Positions 40,919-47,750 of a stretch of DNA of 64,000 nucleotides are shown here, piece after piece. The position numbers and the translations under genes are program-made. Below the pieces are notes generated by a model. It was not told where the DNA came from. It saw nothing but the letters and a program-made list of their open reading frames with translations, and made no database searches. The stretch's first letter is position 1; each line of letters opens with the position of its first letter. This stretch comes from Tsuneonella troitsensis (GTDB taxonomy: Bacteria; Pseudomonadota; Alphaproteobacteria; Sphingomonadales; Sphingomonadaceae): assembly GCF_001441535.1 (NCBI RefSeq), contig NZ_LMAU01000003.1, forward strand, positions 62,001-126,000, read 5' to 3'.

Positions 40919-41410
40919 ATGACCAACATGGCGCTCCTTGCCGAACAGCAGGTTCGCGCCGATCTCGCCCGGCTGCTGCTTGCCGCAGTCGAGGCCAGCG
41001 GCCGGACTCGCTGCGATATCGCGCGCGACGCGCAGATTCATAAGGATGCCCTGCGCCGTGTGCTGGCTGGCGAGCGCTCTGCCAGCCTCGGCGAGGCCCT
41101 GCGCATTCTTGCCGCGAGCGGCGTTACCCCGCAGGCCCATATCTTGCTGTTCCTCGTCAGCAGCGGCGATCATGCAATTGCCTGGCTGCAATCGGATCTC
41201 GCGCAGTTTTTTGAGGATTTTACCGGCGAACTGCCGTCGGCACTCGAGCGTGTCCTGGGAAATCAGGTCCACAATGTGAGGCCGCGTTGGGCCAAGGGAA
41301 CGGCGCACCGCGTCGCCCGGCTCCTGTCCGACCATATCGAGGAACTCGAACGCAGGGATGCGCTGCTTGGTGACGGTTTCCCCTCCAGCCAGGGAGGCCA
41401 TCATGGGTGA
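40919..41410 (+). CDS. XRE-like regulator divergent from the transfer operon
   Basis: Start 40919 (GAAAGG upstream) gives 163 residues; the frame open to 40637 crosses the promoter region and is rejected. The N-terminal helix-turn-helix is around TRCDIARDAQIHKDALRRVL with the following GERSASLGEALRILAASG helix. The C-terminal 90 residues (AIAWLQSDLAQFFEDFTGEL) are not familiar. It is divergent from traA and overlaps the AlpA-like gene by 8 bp, so it probably controls the transfer operon. Confidence 0.78.
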   Translation: MTNMALLAEQQVRADLARLLLAAVEASGRTRCDIARDAQIHKDALRRVLAGERSASLGEALRILAASGVTPQAHILLFLVSSGDHAIAWLQSDLAQFFEDFTGELPSALERVLGNQVHNVRPRWAKGTAHRVARLLSDHIEELERRDALLGDGFPSSQGGHHG

Positions 41411-41618
41411 AGCGATCGATCCTGCAGCGCCTGAGCCGCGCAAGGTCCCGCGCCTTATCCGCCTCCCTGAAGTCAAGCACCGGGTCGGACTGGGCCGATC
41501 GACGATCTACCGCTGGATGGCCGAGGGCAGGTTTCCGAAACCGGTCCAGCTTGGGGGCTATGTGGTGGCGTGGCCAGAAGATGAAATCGAGCACTGGATT
41601 TCCGCGAGACTAGAATGA
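41403..41618 (+). CDS. AlpA-family DNA-binding regulator
   Basis: A 71-residue protein with the AlpA/MerR-like winged helix pattern LPEVKHRVGLGRSTIYRWMA then GRFPKPVQLGG and WPEDEIEHW. AlpA-type proteins are small activators, often of excision or integrase genes on mobile elements. No integrase is seen nearby, so its target may be a transfer promoter. It overlaps the XRE gene by 8 bp and ends the regulator operon. Confidence 0.85.
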   Translation: MGEAIDPAAPEPRKVPRLIRLPEVKHRVGLGRSTIYRWMAEGRFPKPVQLGGYVVAWPEDEIEHWISARLE

Positions 41619-41740
41619 TCATCCATAACGTCGTCTGGGACAGCGGGCTCAGCTTAATGAGTCGGCTTTTCCGCTCCTGCTTGCCCCGCGGTGGCGTCAT
41701 CTCCGTGTGTACGCAGGCAATCTGGATGGCGGGCGGGCTG

Positions 41741-42139
41741 CTAGGCGCCAAGGCTATCCATGATCCGGCATTCTGAAACCAATCCGCCCGCGCAGGAACG
41801 AGCGATTTGTTCGAGTTCATCGCGCAGAAGCGCGAGCCTGGCGATTTTTTCGTTCACATCGTCGAGGTGCCGCACCGCGATTTGCGTCACTTCGTCGCAT
41901 GGTCTTTCAGGATCGTCACCCAGCGCGAGCAGCGACCGGATCTCCTGGGTTTCAAACCCTAGCTTCCTTGCATGCCGGATGAAACGCAGTCGTTCCAGGT
42001 CACCCGCACCGTAAGTCCGCCGGCCTGATTGGGTCCGCGCTGCGCGGCGCATCAGCCCGATCTCTTCATAGAAGCGGATCGTGTTGACCTTCGTTCCGGT
42101 TGCGGCGGCAAGATCGCCTATCATCAACATCTTCGACAT
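41741..42139 (-). CDS. MerR-family metal sensor (ZntR/CadR/PbrR type)
   Basis: Start 42139 gives 132 residues. The N-terminal helix-turn-helix is MLMIGDLAAATGTKVNTIRF with the family YEEIGLM and RRTYGAGDLERLRFIR. A long dimerisation helix ends in a metal site with Cys81, Cys116 and Cys124. The 35- and 8-residue spacing resembles the three-Cys site of Zn/Cd/Pb sensors. It is divergent from the methyltransferase-CDF-FTR1 operon, and two MerR-type operators with identical arms occur at 42145 and 42907. Zn, Cd or Pb is likely; which one cannot be told. Confidence 0.87.
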   Translation of the reverse strand: MSKMLMIGDLAAATGTKVNTIRFYEEIGLMRRAARTQSGRRTYGAGDLERLRFIRHARKLGFETQEIRSLLALGDDPERPCDEVTQIAVRHLDDVNEKIARLALLRDELEQIARSCAGGLVSECRIMDSLGA

Positions 42140-42144
42140 TCCGC

Positions 42145-42175
42145 TTGATCCTCCAGTCATTGGAGGATGTAGGAG
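42145..42175 (+). promoter_or_regulatory. MerR-type promoter/operator 1
   Basis: -35 TTGATC (42145-42150), inverted repeat CCTCCA-gtcat-TGGAGG (42150-42166), then a -10-like TAGGAG at 42170-42175. The spacer is 19 bp, the elongated spacing that MerR activators correct by DNA distortion. It drives the methyltransferase gene. Confidence 0.8.
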
Positions 42176-42218
42176 AGCGAAGAGCCGCCGCCAAGGCCGG
42201 AGTAGAGACGCCCGCAAG

Positions 42219-42881
42219 ATGGATAGCGACCACTTCACTCCCGCACTGGGAAGACCGGGGCTAACGCGTGCCGATGACCTGGCAATCCGACTCTTGACGC
42301 GTGAGACCGTCTGGCGGAGCGAACTTCTTCGACAGGTCGCGCCGCATAACAACGAGACGATCATCGATGTCGGCTGCGGTACCGGAACTTTCGCGCTGAT
42401 GTTGAAGCGAGCGGCGCCGGGAGCCCGGATTACCGCGATCGATCCGGACCCACACGTGCTCGCACTAGCTCGGAAGAAGGCCGAGGCCGCTGGCATCGAG
42501 ATCGCCTGGCGGCAAGGGTTTGCTCGGGACGTCGCCGGTCTTGGCGGCAGCTACGACAAGGCCGTGTCGAGCCTGGTCTTCCATCAGGTTCCGCTCGCGG
42601 GCAAACGAGAGGGTGTGGCGGCGATGTTCGCTAGCATCAGGCCGGGTGGCGAAGTCCACATCGCGGATTACGCTCACCAAAGCGGCGCGTTGATGCGTGC
42701 GCTGTTCCGCCTGACGGTCCAGGGGATCGACGGCCTGGCAGACACGCAGCCAAACGCAGATGGGGCGTTGGAGAGCATCCTTTCCGACTATGATGAGGCC
42801 GCCGTCGCACCTCAAGCCGTCGTGCCGACCGCCACCGGTGCGATCAGCCTCTTCCAGGCGATTAAGCCCTTCCGGAATTAA
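42219..42881 (+). CDS. Class I SAM-dependent methyltransferase in the metal operon
   Basis: A 220-residue protein from ATG 42219. Motif I is IIDVGCGTGTFALMLKRAAP, with the acidic post-I strand ITAIDPDPHVLALA and a later GGEVHIADY strand: the usual class I Rossmann methyltransferase. It is the first gene after the MerR-type promoter. Methyltransferases of this kind occur with mercury, lead or arsenic resistance genes, but substrate residues are not recognisable. A second MerR operator follows it. Confidence 0.8.
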   Translation: MDSDHFTPALGRPGLTRADDLAIRLLTRETVWRSELLRQVAPHNNETIIDVGCGTGTFALMLKRAAPGARITAIDPDPHVLALARKKAEAAGIEIAWRQGFARDVAGLGGSYDKAVSSLVFHQVPLAGKREGVAAMFASIRPGGEVHIADYAHQSGALMRALFRLTVQGIDGLADTQPNADGALESILSDYDEAAVAPQAVVPTATGAISLFQAIKPFRN

Positions 42882-42906
42882 TTGCGACACATTCGCAGAA
42901 AGGGGC

Positions 42907-42937
42907 TTGATCCTCCAGCGGCTGGAGGTTGTAGGGA
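42907..42937 (+). promoter_or_regulatory. MerR-type promoter/operator 2
   Basis: TTGATC (42907-42912), CCTCCA-gcggc-TGGAGG (42912-42928) and TAGGGA at 42932-42937, again with a 19-bp spacer. The arms are identical to operator 1, so the same MerR protein should activate the CDF and FTR1 genes separately. Confidence 0.8.
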
Positions 42938-42943
42938 GCGGCA

Positions 42944-43579
42944 ATGGAAGCGAACGAATCAGACGGCTGCGGCTGCACTGGCGACACCAAGCGGGCCCAA
43001 ACCGATCCCGCGTACCGCCGCGCGCTGTGGTGGGTGGTCATCCTCAATGTGGGCTTTGGCCTCGTCGAGATCGTCGGCGGATTCATCGCCAACAGCCAGG
43101 CGCTGAAAGCTGACGCGCTCGATTTTCTCGGCGACGGCTCGATCACTTTCGTCGGTCTGCTCGCTCTCGGATGGGCGGCATCCACCCGGGCGCGAATAGC
43201 GATAACACAGGGGCTCTTTCTCGGCGCGCTCGGCCTCGCCGTCATCGCCATGGCCATTTGGCGCGCTCTGAACGCCATTCCGCCGGAGCCCGAGCTGATG
43301 GGGGGCATCGGCATCGCAGCGCTGATCGTGAACGTGACCGCGGCCCTGATCCTCGCTCGTTTCCGGGACGGTGGCGACGCACAAGCCCGAGCGATCTGGC
43401 TGTTCTCGCGCAACGACGCGATCAACAACGTGGCGGTAATCGCGGCAGCTGCGCTCGTCTTCTTCCTCGACAGCGCGTGGCCCGACATCATCGTGGCTGC
43501 CGTAATTGCCGTAATTTTCCTGCAGTCGGCGTGGGAGATCATCCGAGACGCTGGCGGCGAGTTGCGTGCGAAGGCATGA
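42944..43579 (+). CDS. Cation diffusion facilitator family metal transporter
   Basis: A 211-residue protein with a Cys-containing N-terminus (SDGCGCTGD) and five or six membrane helices. The helix motifs ADALDFLGDGSITFVG and SRNDAINNVAVIAAA supply the Asp/Asn residues expected in the CDF metal site; the classical C-terminal cytoplasmic domain is missing, as in the short CDF branch. It should export a divalent metal (Zn, Cd, Pb or Co) by proton exchange. It overlaps the cytochrome-FTR1 gene by 4 bp (ATGA). Confidence 0.83.
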   Translation: MEANESDGCGCTGDTKRAQTDPAYRRALWWVVILNVGFGLVEIVGGFIANSQALKADALDFLGDGSITFVGLLALGWAASTRARIAITQGLFLGALGLAVIAMAIWRALNAIPPEPELMGGIGIAALIVNVTAALILARFRDGGDAQARAIWLFSRNDAINNVAVIAAAALVFFLDSAWPDIIVAAVIAVIFLQSAWEIIRDAGGELRAKA

Positions 43580-45531
43580 CGACTTTCCGCTACCTCAAGG
43601 CGTTGGCCCTCGCGCTTCTGCTCGGCTGCGTCCTCGCCGCTCCGGCCCGTGCGCAGACGGCGCCGGCTCAGACCATATGGCGTCTTCTGGACTATATCGC
43701 AGTCGATTACGCAGGTGCGGTCTCTGACGGCCGAGTGGTGAACGAGGCCGAATACGTCGAGATGGTGGAGTTCTCCGCGAGCGTGCGCCAGCGCCTCGAC
43801 GAGCTAGCGCCAACCGAAGCGCGGGCAAACCTGCTGCAAGGAGCAAAGCGACTCGAGGCCGATATCGCTGCGAAGGCGGCCCCGGAAAGCATCGCCACGT
43901 CGGCCCGGGAGCTGGGAAGAGTCCTTTTGGCTGCCTACCCGGTGCCGCTTGCCCCGTCGAACCTGCCCGATCTCAGCCGAGGCGCAACGCTCTATGCTCA
44001 GAACTGCGCCAGCTGCCATGGATCGATGGGCGACGGGCGAGGTTCGGCGGCAGGCGGCATGGACCCGCCTCCGATCGGCTTCACCGACGAGGCTAGAGCG
44101 CGTGAACGGAGCCTCTTCGGCCTCTATCAGGTCATCGAGCAGGGCCTCGAAGGCACGGCCATGCCTTCCTTTGCACAGCTCAGCCCTGATGACCGATGGG
44201 CGCTCGCATTCCACGTTGGCCGCTACGCGTATCCAAACAAGCTTGCTCGCTCTGGAGAGACGGCCTGGTCGAATGACGATGCACTGCGCCGACTGATCCC
44301 AAACATGACTGCCTTGGCCGGCATGACCCCGGCGCAGCTCGAAGAGAAGCTGGGAGCTGAGAAGGCGCGGGCCGTCACCGCCTACTTGCGCGGCAATCCA
44401 GAGGCTCTTTCCGGACCGGAGGGCTCACTCAGTCTGGCCAAGGAGCGATTGCAGGAGGCGCTCGACGCCTATGAAGCTGGTCAACGGGCGAGAGCAACTG
44501 ACCTGGCGCTTTCTGCCTACCTCGACGGTTTCGAACCCGTTGAGCCGCTCCTGACGGCGCGTGATGCTTCGCTGATGAGGCGGATCGAAGGGGCGATGGC
44601 CGAGCTGCGCGCCCGCATCGGCCGCGGCGCGCCGGTAGACGAGGTGCGAGCGCAGGTCGCGATAGTACAGACCCTCTTCACAGACGCCGAAGTTCAGCTC
44701 AGCCCCGATAAGGCCAGCGCTGCATCCAGCTTCTTGGGTGCCTTCACCATTCTTTTGCGCGAAGGGCTGGAGGCGCTTCTCCTCGTTATCGCGATGATCG
44801 CGTTCCTCAGGAAGGCCGATCGCCAGGATGTGCTGGGCTATGTTCATGGCGGGTGGGTGGCAGCGCTGGTGGCTGGCGTAGCCACCTGGGCGGCAGCGAC
44901 GTATTTGATCAGTGTAAGCGGGGCGAGCCGCGAGCTGACCGAAGGCTTCGGTTCGATCTTGGCTGCGATAATACTCCTGTCGGTCGGAATCTGGATGCAC
45001 GGGAAAGCCCAGGCCGGGGCATGGCAGCGCTACATCAACGAGCGGCTCAGCAAGGCGCTCTCGAAGCGGTCTGCCTGGTTCCTGTTTGGGCTTACCTTTC
45101 TCGTCGTCTATCGCGAAGTGTTCGAAACGGTTCTCTTCTATGCAACGCTCTGGAACCAGGGCAATTCTGGCGCTGTCGCCGCGGGAGCGCTCGCGGCCAT
45201 TGTTCTGCTTGCAGTGATCGCCGTCGGAATGCTCCGTTACAGCCGGAAAATTCCGATCGCGAGGTTCTTCGCGTACAGCTCCGCCCTCATCGCCATCTTG
45301 GCCGTCGTCCTCGCCGGCAAAGGCGTAGCGGCCCTTCAGGAGGCGGGGTTGATCGACGTGCAGCCCCTCGCACTCGTGCCGCGGATCGACCTGCTCGGCC
45401 TCACCCCCACGGTGCAGTCAGTGCTCGCCCAGTTGGTCATGCTGGCCGCGGTGCTGTTCGGCTTCTGGTACAATCGGCGAGTGGCCCGAAAGAGCATCCC
45501 GCCCGGCGTCCGCCCCGCCAATTCAATATAA
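43576..45531 (+). CDS. Cytochrome c-FTR1 family iron/lead permease (PbrT-like)
   Basis: Start 43576 gives 651 residues with a signal peptide (ALALALLLGCVLAAPARA). A periplasmic domain holds one haem site, QNCASCHGSMGDGRG (about residue 141). The FTR1 permease occupies the last 270 residues, with two REGLE-type motifs (LLREGLEALL; VYREVFETVL). This fusion matches PbrT of lead-resistance operons and related cytochrome-linked Fe permeases. Coupled to the CDF gene and under the MerR-type promoter, it fits lead resistance; iron uptake is the alternative. Confidence 0.85.
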   Translation: MTTFRYLKALALALLLGCVLAAPARAQTAPAQTIWRLLDYIAVDYAGAVSDGRVVNEAEYVEMVEFSASVRQRLDELAPTEARANLLQGAKRLEADIAAKAAPESIATSARELGRVLLAAYPVPLAPSNLPDLSRGATLYAQNCASCHGSMGDGRGSAAGGMDPPPIGFTDEARARERSLFGLYQVIEQGLEGTAMPSFAQLSPDDRWALAFHVGRYAYPNKLARSGETAWSNDDALRRLIPNMTALAGMTPAQLEEKLGAEKARAVTAYLRGNPEALSGPEGSLSLAKERLQEALDAYEAGQRARATDLALSAYLDGFEPVEPLLTARDASLMRRIEGAMAELRARIGRGAPVDEVRAQVAIVQTLFTDAEVQLSPDKASAASSFLGAFTILLREGLEALLLVIAMIAFLRKADRQDVLGYVHGGWVAALVAGVATWAAATYLISVSGASRELTEGFGSILAAIILLSVGIWMHGKAQAGAWQRYINERLSKALSKRSAWFLFGLTFLVVYREVFETVLFYATLWNQGNSGAVAAGALAAIVLLAVIAVGMLRYSRKIPIARFFAYSSALIAILAVVLAGKGVAALQEAGLIDVQPLALVPRIDLLGLTPTVQSVLAQLVMLAAVLFGFWYNRRVARKSIPPGVRPANSI

Positions 45532-45633
45532 TCGCGATGTGGCATTGGGCAAAGCAGCGCGCGTCGGCTGCTGCGGACCGGTTCGCCATGAGCGGCGTTC
45601 ACTTCAAAAGATGTGGCTACCAAGGATCCACGG

Positions 45634-47043
45634 ATGAGCGACGACTTCGATATCATCGTAATCGGCGGTGGCACCGCGGGCTACCCAGCAGCCATCCGCG
45701 CAGCTCAGCTCGGGATGAGCGTCGCCTGCATTGAACGTCGGCCCACGCTGGGCGGCACCTGTCTTAACGTCGGCTGCATTCCCTCCAAGGCTCTTCTCCA
45801 TTCCACGGAATTGTTCGCCCAAGTGAGCGAGGGACTGGAGGAGCACGGTATCGGTATCGGCGGGGTCGCCTTGAACCTGGGCCAATTGATCAGCCGCAAG
45901 GATGAGGTCGTCACCGGACTTACCAAGGGCGTCGAGCACCTGTTGAAGAAAAACGGCGTCGAATGGGTGAGAGGAAGCGCGCGGTTCGAGGCTGCCGACC
46001 GGCTCACCGTTGACTTGGTCCAAGGCGGCGCCCGATCGCTGACCGCGAGCAAAGGCATACTCGTCGCGACTGGGTCCGACGTGGCGCACCTGCCAGGGAT
46101 CGATATCGACGAGATGAGCATCGTCTCCAACACCGGCGCACTCTCCTTAACGAGGGTGCCAGAGCATCTGGTCGTGATCGGCGGCGGCTATATCGGCCTT
46201 GAGCTTGGCTGCGTCTGGCGGCGTCTAGGGGCCAAGGTCACGGTGATCGAGTTCCTCGAAAGTATCGTCCCCAGCATGGATCGCGAAATTGCGCGGCATC
46301 TGCTCAAGGCACTGAAGCAGCAGGGCCTGGAATTTCAGTTCGAAACCAAGGTGACCAGTGTCGAGAAGCGCCCTGACGACCTGCTCGTATCGGTCGAACC
46401 GGCTCAAGGCGGCGAAACCGGGACGCTCACCGCCGATGTCGTACTCGTCGCGGTGGGGCGCAGGCCGTACACCGACGGCCTGGAACTGGAGCGGGTGGGA
46501 ATCACGCTGGACCCCAAGGGGCGCATTCCGGTCGAGCTTGGTTTCAAGACTCAGGTTTCAGGGATTTACGCGATTGGCGATGTGATTGCCGGACCGATGC
46601 TCGCGCATAAGACGACCTTGGATGGGGTGAGGTGCGTGGAAGGGATCGCCGGACGCTACGCTGGGGTAGACTATAATACAGTGCCGGCCGTCATCTACAC
46701 CTCGCCCGAAGTCGCGAGCGTTGGACAAACCGAGGAGCAATTGAAGGCTGCTGGTGTCGAATACAAGTCTGGCACATTTCCATTTTTGGCGAACAGCCGC
46801 GCGCGCTGTAACGGCGACACCCGTGGAATTACCAAGCTGCTGGCGGATGCGAATACCGATCGTCTGCTCGGCGCCCACATCATTGGCCCCGACGCCGGCA
46901 CAATGATCCCTGAAGCGGTGCTGTTGATGGAATATGGGGGAACGGCCGAAGACCTCGCACTGACGACCCATGCACATCCCACCTTGCCGGAGTCGCTGAA
47001 GGAAGCGGCTCTCGTCTTGCTGGGGCAAGGTATGCACATATGA
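45634..47043 (+). CDS. lpdA: Dihydrolipoamide dehydrogenase-like flavoprotein
   Basis: A 469-residue pyridine nucleotide-disulfide oxidoreductase. The FAD loop is IIVIGGGTAGYPAAI, the redox pair lies in GGTCLNVGCIPSK, and the NAD loop in VVIGGGYIGLELG. The C-terminal HAHPTLPESLKEA has the catalytic His-Glu pair of lipoamide dehydrogenase. The C-terminal Cys pair of mercuric reductase is missing. There are no E1/E2 dehydrogenase genes nearby, so this is an orphan copy in a metal island, perhaps for thiol redox defence. An in-frame ATG at 45613 is less likely. A terminator follows. Confidence 0.88.
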   Translation: MSDDFDIIVIGGGTAGYPAAIRAAQLGMSVACIERRPTLGGTCLNVGCIPSKALLHSTELFAQVSEGLEEHGIGIGGVALNLGQLISRKDEVVTGLTKGVEHLLKKNGVEWVRGSARFEAADRLTVDLVQGGARSLTASKGILVATGSDVAHLPGIDIDEMSIVSNTGALSLTRVPEHLVVIGGGYIGLELGCVWRRLGAKVTVIEFLESIVPSMDREIARHLLKALKQQGLEFQFETKVTSVEKRPDDLLVSVEPAQGGETGTLTADVVLVAVGRRPYTDGLELERVGITLDPKGRIPVELGFKTQVSGIYAIGDVIAGPMLAHKTTLDGVRCVEGIAGRYAGVDYNTVPAVIYTSPEVASVGQTEEQLKAAGVEYKSGTFPFLANSRARCNGDTRGITKLLADANTDRLLGAHIIGPDAGTMIPEAVLLMEYGGTAEDLALTTHAHPTLPESLKEAALVLLGQGMHI

Positions 47044-47108
47044 CCTGGTGCGGGATTGGTCTTTAACGACGCGATCGAAATCTCTCGAACGCTCGAATTT
47101 GTCCTCAC

Positions 47109-47132
47109 GCCGGGGGGATGGTCCGGCTTTTT
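47109..47132. terminator. Terminator between lpdA and the convergent metal operon
   Basis: Stem GCCGG (47109-47113) and CCGGC (47123-47127) followed by TTTTT (47128-47132). A perfect 12-bp palindrome CTGCTCGAGCAG (47133-47144) adjoins it. Confidence 0.7.
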
Positions 47133-47156
47133 CTGCTCGAGCAGAGCGGTTGAGAA

Positions 47157-47750
47157 TTACTGGTGGGTGTCCTTATGAGCATCACGCAAGATCTCGATCC
47201 CACCATAAACCGCGATGCAGGCGACAGCGATGCCAACAATCAAATCGGGCCAGTTCGCCCCTGTCAGCATGACCGCGATCCCCGCAAGGACGATGCCGCC
47301 GTTCGAGACGAAGTCATTGAAGCTGAACGTCGTTGCCGCGCGCAAATTCACGTCCTTGTTGTTCAGCTTGTTCAACAGGCGCAGGCACCACAGATTTACG
47401 ACAGCGGCCACGATCGCCATGCCGATCATGAGCGCGCCGCCGGGAGTCGATCCGTTGAGATAACGCTGCACAGCATCGGCCATTACACCGGCGGCAAAAA
47501 TGAGCAGCATCACGCCTGAGAAACGCGCGGCGCCTCGTTTCCAGCGACGTGACCGCGTCAGCGCCAACAGGCTCAAAGCATAGACAACTGCGTCCGAGGA
47601 GTTGTCGACACCGTTAGCCAGGAGTGCATTCGAATCCCCCAGGAAAGCCGTCACGAAAAAGCCTGCGGCGATGGCGACGTTGAGCGCCAGGACCAGCCAC
47701 AGGGTCTTTCGTTTGTCGGCCGAGCCGAGATCGAAATTGGCTTCGCTCAT
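47157..47750 (-). CDS. Second CDF-family cation transporter
   Basis: A 197-residue membrane protein with the same short-CDF architecture as the one at 42944. Motifs are LLANGVDNSSDAVVYALSLL and FSFNDFVSNGGIVLAG, supplying the Asp/Asn metal ligands; WPDLIVGIAVACIAVYGGIE closes the last helix. It is the last gene of the czc/P-type ATPase operon and overlaps the ATPase stop by 4 bp. It probably exports the same metals. Confidence 0.85.
   Translation of the reverse strand: MSEANFDLGSADKRKTLWLVLALNVAIAAGFFVTAFLGDSNALLANGVDNSSDAVVYALSLLALTRSRRWKRGAARFSGVMLLIFAAGVMADAVQRYLNGSTPGGALMIGMAIVAAVVNLWCLRLLNKLNNKDVNLRAATTFSFNDFVSNGGIVLAGIAVMLTGANWPDLIVGIAVACIAVYGGIEILRDAHKDTHQ

Noticed and set aside
42164-42176. 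TGTAGGAG at the MerR promoter as another copy of the TTTCCTACA motif
   Set aside because: It overlaps the -10 region of a MerR promoter with its own palindrome, and its orientation relative to the driven gene is opposite to the five other sites.
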